From contig JAUCBJ010006812.1 of assembly GCA_032718475.1 (NCBI GenBank), positions 1 through 64,000 on the forward strand: a stretch of DNA of 64,000 nt, given 5' to 3'. A program made the position numbers and the translations under genes. Positions 25,033-35,233 of the stretch are shown here, one piece after another. Positions within the stretch are counted from its first letter, which is position 1. Each line of letters starts with the position of its first letter. The notes under the pieces are model-generated. The model was not told where the DNA came from. It saw nothing but the letters and a program-made list of their open reading frames with translations, and did no database searches. Source of the stretch: Nemertoderma westbladi. Lineage: Eukaryota > Xenacoelomorpha > Nemertodermatida > Nemertodermatidae.

Positions 25033-25846
25033 ATTATATTACAGGATAAAGGACATTCTTATTTTGTAACAATCTGCACCAAACAACAGTTACAAACAAA
25101 ATTTTACAATATCAATTATTAGGCCAAAGACTAAACAATAAAGATGAATTCCAATATTGGCAGGATGAAGGTACCGGATTTGTACTAGTACATATTGTGA
25201 ACATGTAGATTGACTGGAAAGAAATCAAAAAATATTTGTTATTGTTTGTAGGTAACCTGGCAATGAATTCGAAAGTGGTTTCCCCAGACTAGGATGGACC
25301 AATACTGAGTCACTAACTCATCATTGCACGCGTGCAGTACGTCAGGGTAGATCATACTCATACTCACGTTGGTATAACACATTGTATGCGACGAATATAC
25401 TACACTTAGACCACAATAATAATTTACAAACTTTTTAAAAGTACCCAAGTAAATTATTATACTTAGATACATTATAACACAGATAACATTATTTCGTAGC
25501 ATATTAGTAGCATTATCTGTAGTACCAAGGCAGACAGCCAGGCGGCACGCTCACAAAATGAATGAGATGCGTGTTCCTTTTTGTCTATGTCTATATTTAA
25601 TTATTTAAACGGGTGAGTGATCAGTGATGTATAGAAAAGTAGCCATGAAGTATATTTCATCCTACAACATAATAATATTACTATCCATATTAGATTAAGG
25701 ATATATTATTTACATGAGGCCTCAAAATGCAATATAGCACTCCCAATATAATCACAGTACAGACATGAAGCTGATTCACTCCCAACACGTGTCCTTACAG
25801 GTGACCCAGCATTAAGGGATAGGCTCGACGCTTCCTTTGTTAGGAA
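25033..25846. other. Intergenic; nothing recognised
   Basis: Upstream of the predicted repeat-rich gene. Contains short frames without known similarity. The promoter presumably lies here but no clear core element is visible. Confidence 0.4.
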
Positions 25847-25855
25847 CTGCTACTG

Positions 25856-27104
25856 GGTGTCGTCGCGTTACGGCTAATGTCGCGTTACGGCTAATTTTTT
25901 GAGAGATTAGCCGTAACGCGACTTTCAAAAGTCGCGGTACGGCTACTCCAAAAGTCGCGTTACGGCTAATTGTCGCGTTACGGCTAATCTATTGTCTTGG
26001 TTTTACATAGGGAATCATTTCCAATATTATTCTATGGTGTTTACGTACAGATGAGGTCCGAAAAATGTAATGTAATAATGGTTTACAGCGTGTCTTCATA
26101 CTGTATGTTCTTCGACAACCTCGTATTCAATATAATATTGTATTCTATGGTATTCTTAGTCACAGCCTCAAGCACAGATACGGATTACAGCCAATAATAG
26201 CAGCCGAAGAAACAATGAATGGTTTTGTGGAACATATTCCACTGCTTCATATCGATGTTGTTAACCAACAACGCCTGGCTCGCTACCTGGACCATATCGC
26301 GCTCTGTTTGGGGACTGACAAGCAGGCAATGGTCCATCCTTCCAGCACCCAGGTCCATCACCCAGTTGAAAGTCCAGCTGCATTGGGAGGGGGTGGTGAT
26401 CCCGACTGGCATGTTGGTGTAGTGAACCACACCTTCGCGGCTGAACTATTTCTTCCCAACCCAACCCCGACCACCCCTTCGCGGCCGAACCATTCCAACC
26501 CAACCCACCACCGAACCAAATGCCATACGCGGGCGATGACTGGCTAATTCAAGAGCTTTAGTTTTAGATACTTTTGATTTGATTATTATAATGATAAATT
26601 CAAAGTGCAATATTTCGGCAAAATACTGATATACTTTCGACCAATATACCTATATGGTACTGTGTACTGTGTGGTACTCAATGCAGCAAAAATAATACAA
26701 TAATTACTAAATTAAGTTTTTTAGTTAAAATCCCCCCCCCCCCCCCCCCCCTGGATACTCCCTCCCATGCTGTAAAACATTATTACATTAAATTTTTCTC
26801 ACCTTTCTCATCTGTACGTAAACACCATAGAATAATATTGATAATGATTCCCTATGTAGAACCAAGACAATAAATTAGGCATCACGCGACAATTAGCCGC
26901 AACGCGACTTTTTGAGTAGCTGTACCGCGACTTTCAAAGTCGCGTTACGGCTACTGTGCAAATTAGCCGTAACGCGACAATTAGCCGTAACGCGACGTTT
27001 TGAGTAGCCGTACCGCGACTTTCATAGTCGCGTTACGGCTAATCTGAAAATTAGCCGTAACGCGACTTTCCGTAATGCGACATTAGCCGTACCGCCACTG
27101 CGCC
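25856..27104. mobile_element. Mutator-like non-autonomous element (element 1)
   Basis: Flanked by a perfect 9-bp direct repeat CTGCTACTG at 25847-25855 and 27105-27113. Ends GGTGTCGTCGCGTTACGG and, on the other strand, GGCGCAGTGGCGGTACGG are inverted. The arms are ~200-300 bp, built from direct and inverted copies of GTCGCGTTACGGCTAA, and continue inward through a shared segment TCTATGGTGTTTACGTACAG (~26031 and, inverted, ~26829). A 9-bp duplication with long inverted repeats is typical of Mutator-like elements. The centre (26180-26540) is richer in GC, has no transposase and may be captured DNA. A poly-C tract lies at 26732. Confidence 0.8.
26731..26751. repeat. Poly(C) tract
   Basis: About 21 consecutive C within the Mutator-like element. 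Confidence 0.9.
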
Positions 27105-27113
27105 CTGCTACTG

Positions 27114-27957
27114 TACAACACATTTTCCATCCCATTCGTGTCAAAACGGCAACAACTTCTTGAATAATTTGGGGTTACTTAACCTTCTAACTACCATGGG
27201 TGCGCTCTACTTTACAATGCGTACAGTATGCACTCCCAGCTCACCACAGCGTATAATTCGTCACATACATTTTATTACATATCATATATTTTAAAGTGTA
27301 TTCTGCACTTGTGATATTTTTACTACCGATATCCGTTTCCGATATTCCCCAGTAGAGATATCCGGTATCGTACCTTTATGAACTATTTCCGATAATTTAG
27401 AATTATTTAATTTAATTATAGCCTGTCGTGTCGGGGCGTAATCCGTGCCTAATAATAATATGGTAGTTAATATTATCATAAGGCGTTGATTATCACTAGT
27501 AGTTTGAGTAAACCGGTTCCGCTTTTGGATACACAAGTAATGTGTGAGTTACCGGTATTTGTGGCCGAATCACTAACGATTATTCATTCCATCACGCTCG
27601 GGTCACTCGTCATGAGCTCTCAACTTTCAATTAAAATATATAATACATAGAACCATTATTATGGGCAAATCGATATAGTATTTATATTATTTAGTATCAA
27701 TGTAACAAAGTCCTAAGGTGTAAACCGGGAGGTAGTTCTTAGTTGAATGTTGAAAGCTCATGGTATGGCCCGGGCGAAGGATTCTTAGTGCGTCAACTTG
27801 GTATATTCAGGTAGCTGATACTCCTACACCGCACCGATTTAGTTTCAACTATATTATATTTCCTATTCATTCCAACATAATTATAAAGATATTACTGTCA
27901 TCCATTATATTTATAATTTCCTAAGAAATAAATGAATATATTTAGTTAGAAGGAAAG
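27114..27957. other. Intergenic; nothing recognised
   Basis: AT-rich sequence between element 1 and the 3' end of the FTSJ3 gene. The 81-codon frame at 27291-27536 has no recognisable features. Confidence 0.4.
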
Positions 27958-27963
27958 TTTATT
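27958..27963 (-). promoter_or_regulatory. Polyadenylation signal AATAAA for FTSJ3
   Basis: Minus-strand AATAAA about 107 nt past the FTSJ3 stop codon. Confidence 0.55.
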
Positions 27964-28069
27964 CCTCACAAGGTTTTCCTCATTAATATTGCAATGCCAT
28001 TAATTGCTCTACGTCATAACCAGCACAGTGATATTATACTACAACTCAACGGAACACCAATTATTATAT

Positions 28070-30196
28070 TTATTTACGTTTCTTCCGTCCCAAAGGTTGT
28101 TTATTTCCCTTTCCTTGTTTATTTCCCTTCCCCCTCCCGGGTCTTTGCTTCTTAGCCTTTGTCTCCCGTTTGTCTGCCTTCATCCGTTTATCGACGACTT
28201 TGTATCGGCCCCCCTTGTACCCCTTGGGCTTAGTGATACCCCCTTTGCGGGACACCGCATATGGGACATCAACTTTCTTCTTGGAATTTAAAACTCCCGC
28301 CTTTTTATATAAACTCCGCAGTTGGGCTGATTTCTCAGCATCGGGGACATCCGAAGAATCGCAAAGGGTTTCCGATTTCTTCCTCAAGGTTTCCAACCTT
28401 TTCAACGCCTTCTGCTTCTTCTTAGCCTTCGCCTCCGCAACTTTCTTTATAGGTCTAACATTAATCTCTTTCATTCTCTCTCTGTACAACTTAACTAACT
28501 CTTTAGTAACCGGAATGTTTGGCCGGTTGTGTTTCTTCTCATCCTGAGCAAACCAGTCCGGCAAGTTCTCGTCGTTGCTTGTGTAGCGATTGTATCCGCT
28601 GTCCATGATGTCCCGCTTGGCTTTCTTCGAGGTTGCTATCGCGGTAGCCAGAGCTAACTCCTCTGGGGTCAGTGTCTGCTGAGGGACCGCAGGGGAGTCA
28701 CCAGACTCAGCCTCATCCGCAAACCTAACTCTCTTATCTGACTTACCAACCGGTTCAACAGATCCAACCGGCTCTCTAATATCTTCAGTTGTTTCCATTT
28801 CATCATCTTCCTCATTCCAGTCCATTTCCTCGTCTACACCAAGCAACGAGAACATGGGTTTATCGAACCATCGCATTGACTCAGAATTGTTTACACTAGA
28901 TGCACTATTATCCTTAACTTTATTACCCTCAACTTCCTTATTTACCCCCCGAATACCTTTTATACTACTTAAAGAAAATAAGGAAATATCCTGTTCGGGA
29001 TCTATCGACGATGATGTCTTGGAATTCATCGCCAATCTCTCTCTCAACTGCTTCCGTTGCTTCAGTAATCTCTTCTTTCTCCGGTTCGTCTCAGAAGATT
29101 CTAAAGTTTGCAGCTCAGCGATTCGTTTCATCGCTTCATCATCCGAGTTATCTCCAACATCATCAGCAGCAGTTTCCTTAACATCCCCACCGCCCTCGGG
29201 CTGGTTAACTGACGCCACGTGTTCGTAATAGGCGACCATCTTCTTCCGCCATGTCAGCAGCGCTTTCAGGTCTTTCCGCCCTAAAACTTTAATATCTTTG
29301 CACATCAACTGTATGGATTCCGTGGTTAACGGGTGTATTAAGTCGTCCTCCTCATTGAACACGAGTTCGTGGCAGTTTGCGAGGAGTTCGATATGGTTGG
29401 GGGCTTTTAGGAACTCCGAAACAGAGAGTTTATCGTGCAGCAAATAGTCGCCCTCCTTGTATCCCAGGGCCTTGGCCTTCTTGGTTCCGGTTGATTGAGC
29501 CAATAAGGTTGCTTTCTTAGTGGTCGCCTCATTCTCCGCCACATCCCGGAAGACGTGCTTGATATCGAAGAATTTTGGGTCTATTTTATCCGGGGCTAAG
29601 AATCCCTGACAGACGGTGTAGATTTCTGCGGATTGGGAGCGGGAGGCCTGCGGTTTGGTGGAATGAACTTTAGCGAATAACTGCTGAAGGACCCACACTA
29701 GGGACTGGTAATCTTTACTGCGGAAGATTTTGGTTATAAACCATCCGCCTTTACGGAGAAAGGCACAGGCTAATCGCGTCGCGTGGAGGCACAACTCTGC
29801 CTGTGCGTAGGCGTCTAGCAGCCAATTAGCGCCCACGTTGGGTGCCCCGTCGTGCAGCACGCAGTCCACACTCATCGTCTTCAACTCGGCCTTTAGGGCG
29901 TTCCTGCACGCGACCGTTGTGATGTCCTGCACCAAAGTGGATACATGTGGAATCGGTTTAATGGGGAACAGATCGACGCCGAGGATGAGACTGGAGACAG
30001 GCATGGTGCGAGCGGCGACCTGCAGCCATCCGCCCGGCGCCGCGCACAGATCGATGAGAACTCGAGAATCTCGGAGAAACTCGAACTTTCGGTTTAGTTG
30101 GGCGAGTTTGAACGCTGAACGCGAGCGGTAGCCCGTCTCCTTGGCTAACTTATAGAATTTGTCCCGTCGAGCGGCTCCTTTTGTCTTTTTTCCCAT
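28070..30196 (-). CDS. FTSJ3: pre-rRNA 2'-O-ribose methyltransferase FTSJ3 (Spb1 family)
   Basis: Single-exon, 708-residue nucleolar methyltransferase that uses SAM to 2'-O-methylate pre-rRNA and acts in ribosome assembly (yeast ortholog Spb1). The FtsJ/RrmJ domain spans ~10-205: SAM-binding DLCAAPGGW at 49-57, and the catalytic K-D-K-E tetrad visible as K30 (SAFKL), D116 (LHDGAPN), K156 (TKIF) and E191 (AEIY). Residues ~230-340 match the conserved DUF3381 region (KKAKALGYKEGDYLLHDKL), followed by an acidic linker. The Spb1 C-terminal domain runs from ~525 (LPDWFAQDEKKHNRP, PVTKELVKLYRERMKEINVRPIKKV) to a Lys/Arg-rich tail PLGRKKRK. Human FTSJ3 is about 850 residues; the shortening seems to lie in the low-complexity middle. 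The ATG at 30196 gives the usual MGKKTKGAARRDKFY family start. No frameshift; all catalytic residues present. Confidence 0.97.
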   Translation of the reverse strand: MGKKTKGAARRDKFYKLAKETGYRSRSAFKLAQLNRKFEFLRDSRVLIDLCAAPGGWLQVAARTMPVSSLILGVDLFPIKPIPHVSTLVQDITTVACRNALKAELKTMSVDCVLHDGAPNVGANWLLDAYAQAELCLHATRLACAFLRKGGWFITKIFRSKDYQSLVWVLQQLFAKVHSTKPQASRSQSAEIYTVCQGFLAPDKIDPKFFDIKHVFRDVAENEATTKKATLLAQSTGTKKAKALGYKEGDYLLHDKLSVSEFLKAPNHIELLANCHELVFNEEDDLIHPLTTESIQLMCKDIKVLGRKDLKALLTWRKKMVAYYEHVASVNQPEGGGDVKETAADDVGDNSDDEAMKRIAELQTLESSETNRRKKRLLKQRKQLRERLAMNSKTSSSIDPEQDISLFSLSSIKGIRGVNKEVEGNKVKDNSASSVNNSESMRWFDKPMFSLLGVDEEMDWNEEDDEMETTEDIREPVGSVEPVGKSDKRVRFADEAESGDSPAVPQQTLTPEELALATAIATSKKAKRDIMDSGYNRYTSNDENLPDWFAQDEKKHNRPNIPVTKELVKLYRERMKEINVRPIKKVAEAKAKKKQKALKRLETLRKKSETLCDSSDVPDAEKSAQLRSLYKKAGVLNSKKKVDVPYAVSRKGGITKPKGYKGGRYKVVDKRMKADKRETKAKKQRPGRGKGNKQGKGNKQPLGRKKRK

Positions 30197-31035
30197 TTTT
30201 AAGTTTTATAAATCTGTAAATCTTTATACAGTTATAGGGCCTATATCAATAAGGCAGTAAGGTAAGCTACGTTACTGCATTACGCTACGGTTGGATACCA
30301 GGATACCTCTACGATATACAGATATAGGCAGCTGTAGGCCTACCCTATACAGCTATGTCTGTATGTGCTATGCCTAACCTGCTTAGTGCTGACGTTATTT
30401 GGGAAAACTTGTGTGGTGTCGTCGCGTTTCGGCAACTGTCGCATTTCGGCAACAGTCGCGTTTCGGCAAAAAAAGTTCGTTTCGGCAAAAAAGATGCGTT
30501 TCGGCAAAAAGGTGCGATTCGGCAAAAAAGTTGCGTTTCGGCAAAAAAAGTTGCGTTTCGGCAACTGTCGCATTTCGGCAACAGTCGCGTTTCGGCAAAA
30601 AAAGTTGCGTTTCGGCAAAAAAGATGCGTTTCGGCAAAAAGGTGCGATTCGGAAAAAAAGTTGCGTTTCGGCAAAAAAGTTGCGTTTCGGCAACAGTCGC
30701 GATTCGGCAAAAAAGTTGCGTTTCGGCAAAAGGTTGCGTTTCGGCAAAATTATTTCTTTATTGCAGGATAATACACTATACTGTCAACAATACAAGTAGA
30801 GTGAAGTGAAACAAGCAGTACATTATAAATATACAACACAATAGCACTTTCGTTCGTTGTTAGTTGCAATGCTAATAATAATAAAAGTTTTACTTCCCTT
30901 GGAATAGTGTTTTATAGGATAGTCTGTACGTCGTCAACCATGAATTTTGGTGAGGCCCAGAAAGTCGTAAGTAAGAGGCTTTCTGGGCAGGTTCGTACCA
31001 TTAAAGAGGGTGATGTAAATAATGTGTAGGCCTAC

Positions 31036-31133
31036 AGATGGGGACTTAAGAAAATACACGGTGGAGTAGAGTACCACGCCTGTGCCCATTGCAGGAAAGT
31101 AAAGGAGGCCGGTGGCGTCAACATGAAGGTTAT
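31036..31133 (+). pseudogene. Exon-like fragment inside element 2
   Basis: After an acceptor-like GTAGGCCTACAG an open stretch encodes WGLKKIHGGVEYHACAHC followed by RKVKEAGG, with a CxxC pair like a zinc knuckle. A second short frame MNFGEAQKVVSKRL lies at 30940-31026. No family was recognised. It may be captured host sequence or transposase remains. Confidence 0.25.
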
Positions 31134-31255
31134 AGTTTGTACTGTTATATCACATTAATTGCAAATAATAAAAACCCGGTGGGGCCTTTGTGCAGCAAAA
31201 GCTGCAAGCCATCTTATAGCGAACAATTATAATAACTATGGCCAAGTTAGGTATT

Positions 31256-32010
31256 GGGTCGAAGGTCCGAATGAGACGAAGGTCCGAATGGGATGAAGGT
31301 CAAAAGTGGCCGTCTGGGTCGCTTTTTTTCGGACCTTCGTCCCATTCGGACCATCGTCCTGTGTATGGGGTCTTCGTCTACGGCCAATAACTGTACTTTA
31401 TAGACGACAAGGTTTGTATGGGCCAGTGGCAACAAACATTAGTTGTTTATCATCCCATGACGAAGGTCCGAATAACCAGGACAAAGGTCCGAAATAATGT
31501 GGAAATCTTTCTCACAACGTCCTGTAAATTGTAACGGACATGATTTTTGAGACTCTCATATTGGCAAACGTATTAACAAATTCCTTCTGAGCTGCATGTA
31601 ATTTAAATTTAAAACGCTGCTTGGATAAGCCATCATTCAAACAAGAGCAATCATAGTATGACGTTGGTAATAAATTTAATGGAGTAGGTACGGTGGCTGA
31701 TTGCGGCCAATTATTTCAATTTTTTTAATGTTTATCACCCGGGTGAAAAACATTTATCACCCGGGTGATAAACATTAAAAAAATGGAATTAATTGGCCGC
31801 AATCAGCCACCGTAAGTAGGCCTACGGACAATCATGTATATTATAATATATTACACTTTTTTTCTTTATAAGAACCAGTAGAATTTTGCCGAGCCTCATG
31901 TTCTTAAAATATCTCGAACTCGAACGTAAATATTATCTTAGCGTCATGCTTTGTCGGACTTTCGTCCTGTTGTTTCGGACCTTCGTCATATGTGTTTCGG
32001 ACCTTCGTAA
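31256..32010. mobile_element. Nested element with GACGAAGGTCCGAA repeats
   Basis: Direct copies of GACGAAGGTCCGAA start at ~31259. Inverted copies (TTCGGACCTTCGTC) appear at 31329 and 31965-32008, with more direct copies at 31458-31497. This is again an inverted-repeat element with short tandem repeats in its arms. Exact ends and target duplication were not resolved. A degenerate copy of the motif is at ~44335. Confidence 0.5.
31689..31814. mobile_element. 126-bp near-perfect palindromic MITE
   Basis: The ends TACGGTGGCTGATTGCGGCC and their complement lead into TTTATCACCCGGGTGATAAA at the centre. Flanked by AGTAGG at 31683-31688 and 31815-31820, a probable 6-bp target duplication. Non-coding. 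Confidence 0.75.
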
Positions 32011-32544
32011 TAATAATAATAATAAACAGTTAACCATAATAATAATAAACAGTTATCCATGATAAACAGTTAGCCTATCCAGTCTGACGCTAGAGGGCGA
32101 AATGTATGTAAGTGATAACCTTCCCCATTTCCTTGATCTTAATCTGTTTAAACTGAATCTTGGAATATATTTAAGGGGCAACTGGCAACCAAATCGCCCT
32201 GGCGATTTGGTAGTGCGAAATTATTAATTCCATACAACAAATACACAAAATAATATTAGTACTGTACCACCCTACCTTGCATAATTGACATAAAAAAAAG
32301 ACCACAAGAATTTTAATTATTGAATTCAACCCCCATCTAACATCTACAGTAGGAATTTATCTTTATCTTTTGCCGAAACGCAACTTTTTGCCGAAACGCG
32401 ACTTTTTTGCCGAATCGCGCCTGTTGCCGAAACGCAACTTTTTTTTGCCGAATCGCGACTTTTTGCCGAAACGCAACTTTTATGCCGAATCGCGACTGTT
32501 GCCGAAACGCGACAGTTGCCGAAACGCGATGTATCCCCTTGTGT

Positions 32545-33269
32545 ACCTTACTCATTATGGCTGTATTGCCTTGTCATTAACAGCAAGGCAATTTTGTGGA
32601 ACTTCGGAGGTATTGTCATGCCATAGGCCCTTAGAGGCGATAGCCGAAATAAGGGATCTAATCATTCCTGGCATCCTAGGTTGATAGACATTTTCACAAT
32701 ACTTGTACATATTTCTTATTCAATAAAAAATGAAATAGAAAATTTAAGAATATTTATTTAAGAATTTCCCTTCGAGTATACATACAGTATTGTATATTGG
32801 TCCTGTAATCGCAATTTAATTATAACACTAAAGGGTGAAGTCGATTTTTTGGGAGTCCCAGACATAATCGAATCATGTACTGTATAAAATGTCCCTTAAA
32901 AATGAAATCCATTTATTTACCATGTTACAGTGGCTTAAATCATTATAAAGTACACGTACCTGTATGCTCCGACACCGACACCGACACCGACACGGGCAAC
33001 CGACACCTTTTAATATTAAAAATGTTCTCCCAGTAATTGAACATTCTTATTTTCCTATTCCTATCAGATCATAGGAAAGGAACCGCAGTCTCTCAATAAA
33101 TAGCGAAGTTTGGCGTGAGGAAAGGAACCGCAGTCTCTCAATAAGCGAAGTTTGGCGTGGACTCCTTAACTTCAAGAAAATATTTCAGAAATTTAAGATG
33201 AACACGTTCAATATCTACAGCGGCATGTCACCCCAAATCTCAGAACAGTAAGCCTACATTATTATGTAG

Positions 33270-33301
<32 letters not shown>

Positions 33302-34495
33302 GGGTCGCAATTTACACCCCAGCAATTTTCTAGGGGGTGAAATTACAGGCATAAAAATGTGCGAAATTTTTTAGTATTAAACCATTAAATCGTTTCCCTG
33401 CTGTATTACTAAACGCTGAATGCATCTGCCGTTTCTGTTCTGTCTCAGTGTCTGCTCCGACCGCTATCACGCGCCCTCTGTCCCTCAGTTTCATAACTCG
33501 CTACGTAGGCTGTACAGTACATTGTGCTTCATGTGCTCCTTATAATTAACTCTATCCGGTCACTATTATCTTTGTATATATCTACCTGGAACCTGTTCTG
33601 ATTTTGTTGTGCTATACTTACCAATATTATTAATATATTTCGTTACCCCGACCAGGGGTGTAAAGAAAAAAAATCATTAGTTTTACCAAAGTATTAATGG
33701 TTAAAAATACGATTTAAATGTCCAAAATCTCAGCATTGTTTAAAAAGTTTGTGCTGGGGGGGGGGGGGGGGGGGAATTGGCAAACGGGCGAAAATTTGAC
33801 ATCACAAATGTCATTTAAAATTTCGTCTAACTCACTAGACTGTAATAGATTTGTAAATTTCTGATCAGTTGGATTGTTATTTTTGCAGGCCAGTGAATTC
33901 TTGGATTAAGTTGTTTTGGTACCTAATTAATTCAGATCGATCCATTTATTGGCATTTATTGCGGTAGTACTACCCGTAGGGCTAATTAAATCAATTTGTA
34001 TAGCAACAGACAAATAACCTGATGGGAATAACAATTTATATCACCGATAATAAAATCGTTATACAGTATAAGATCTATTGTACCTAGAACATTATCGATA
34101 AGCGATTTACCATTTTGGTAACAAAAATACAGCTTGCAAACACATTGTTACTACATTATTATGACATATTTGTTATTTCAAATAGTTCGCATTTCAGTCA
34201 ACACGCCACGCCCACGCACATCACACAAACATACTTAATTATTTATTTTATCTCTTCAATTTAATAAAGTCCCTACATCGCTGTGAATATGGTCTACTCC
34301 CAAACCTCTAAATGATTGTCAACACTAGTCAGCTCTTTACCAACTATGCTGGTCTCTGATTGGTTCTTACTTCAGGTTCAATAATATTCTGGGTAAGGCA
34401 AGAAAGAGTAATGAGCAGTGGGAAAACGAATGTGATTGGCCACTTTCTCCTCTTCTGAATTCACATCAGCTGATATTTTTCTCATTCCTGTGCCT
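32545..34495. other. Intergenic; repeats only
   Basis: No gene seen. Holds a GACACC microsatellite (~32967-33006), a 46-bp tandem duplication containing AGGAAAGGAACCGCAGTCTC (~33073-33160), poly(G) tracts at ~33270-33298 and ~33756-33774, and at ~34125-34151 an end related to the 17731-18152 inverted repeat. Confidence 0.6.
33270..33298. repeat. Poly(G) tract
   Basis: About 29 consecutive G. A second run of ~19 G is at 33756-33774. Confidence 0.9.
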
Positions 34496-35233
34496 GATGA
34501 ATGGAGTAGTGTCTACATCATTGTCCAGAATAGGGTGTTTCCCTTCACTTCTATGGGGCTTTCTATTATTCCTACCTGTCCCAAATACGTTGTGTAATGA
34601 TTTCCAACCTGTCCAATATAGGGGCATCCAATCAAATCATCATATGAGCCAACTCCTCGTCATCGGACCAATACCAACATTCCTACAGTTAGGCATCTCC
34701 CTTATTGGCTATATAATGTAAAGGTTAATGGAAAATTCCACTGATATATAATCCAAGTGTCAGCTACGAATCCGGGGCTCATTATAACAACCTATACTGG
34801 ACCAAGCAACGTATTTGGGACAAGAGCTGGTTGAGGTATATGTACAGTGGAAATTCCCATTCTAAATAAGGGCATTTGGAATACATGTTCCCTAGTTATG
34901 GTTAAAGATATACTGCGGGTGCCTTGCAAATGGCCTGTAAGACTGTGATGCATTATAGGCTATAGGGTCATCATAGTCACGTTATTTCATTTCATGTTGT
35001 GCAATTTATTCATATTGTGCAATTTTTGATGTTGTGCAACTTATTCATTGTGCAATTTATTCATGTGGTGCAATTTATTCACTTATAATAAATCTAAATA
35101 CATTCGTATAATAATAATTAAATGACAATCAAATTAGTGATATCGCAACCTCCTCCCCCAGACTCAACTCATCCCAAATAGTCATTCATAAGTCTAAAAT
35201 TTGACTCAAATAGGTGTTAGAGTCCCATATATA

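Larger units (their letters stand above)
30415..32537. mobile_element. Foldback/Mutator-like element 2, upstream of FTSJ3
   Basis: Flanked by CTTGTGT at 30408-30414 and 32538-32544. The arms are tandem copies of a GTCGCGTTTCGGCAA unit with variable A runs (30415-30755; inverted at 32369-32530). The left end GGTGTCGTCGCGTT is the same as in element 1, and the subrepeat differs mainly by T for A and A for T at two sites, so the two are related families. The interior holds two further insert-like palindromic structures and an exon-like stretch. It begins 219 bp upstream of the FTSJ3 ATG. No transposase is recognised. Confidence 0.75.

Noticed and set aside
28170-30131. Plus-strand frames of 97-125 codons across FTSJ3
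   Set aside because: Antisense shadows of the well-supported FTSJ3 coding sequence.
34497-34721. 74-codon frame at the left end of the foldback element and its mirror at 43147-43347
   Set aside because: Mirror copies through the inverted repeat. No transposase or other domain; they differ by substitutions without clear coding constraint.
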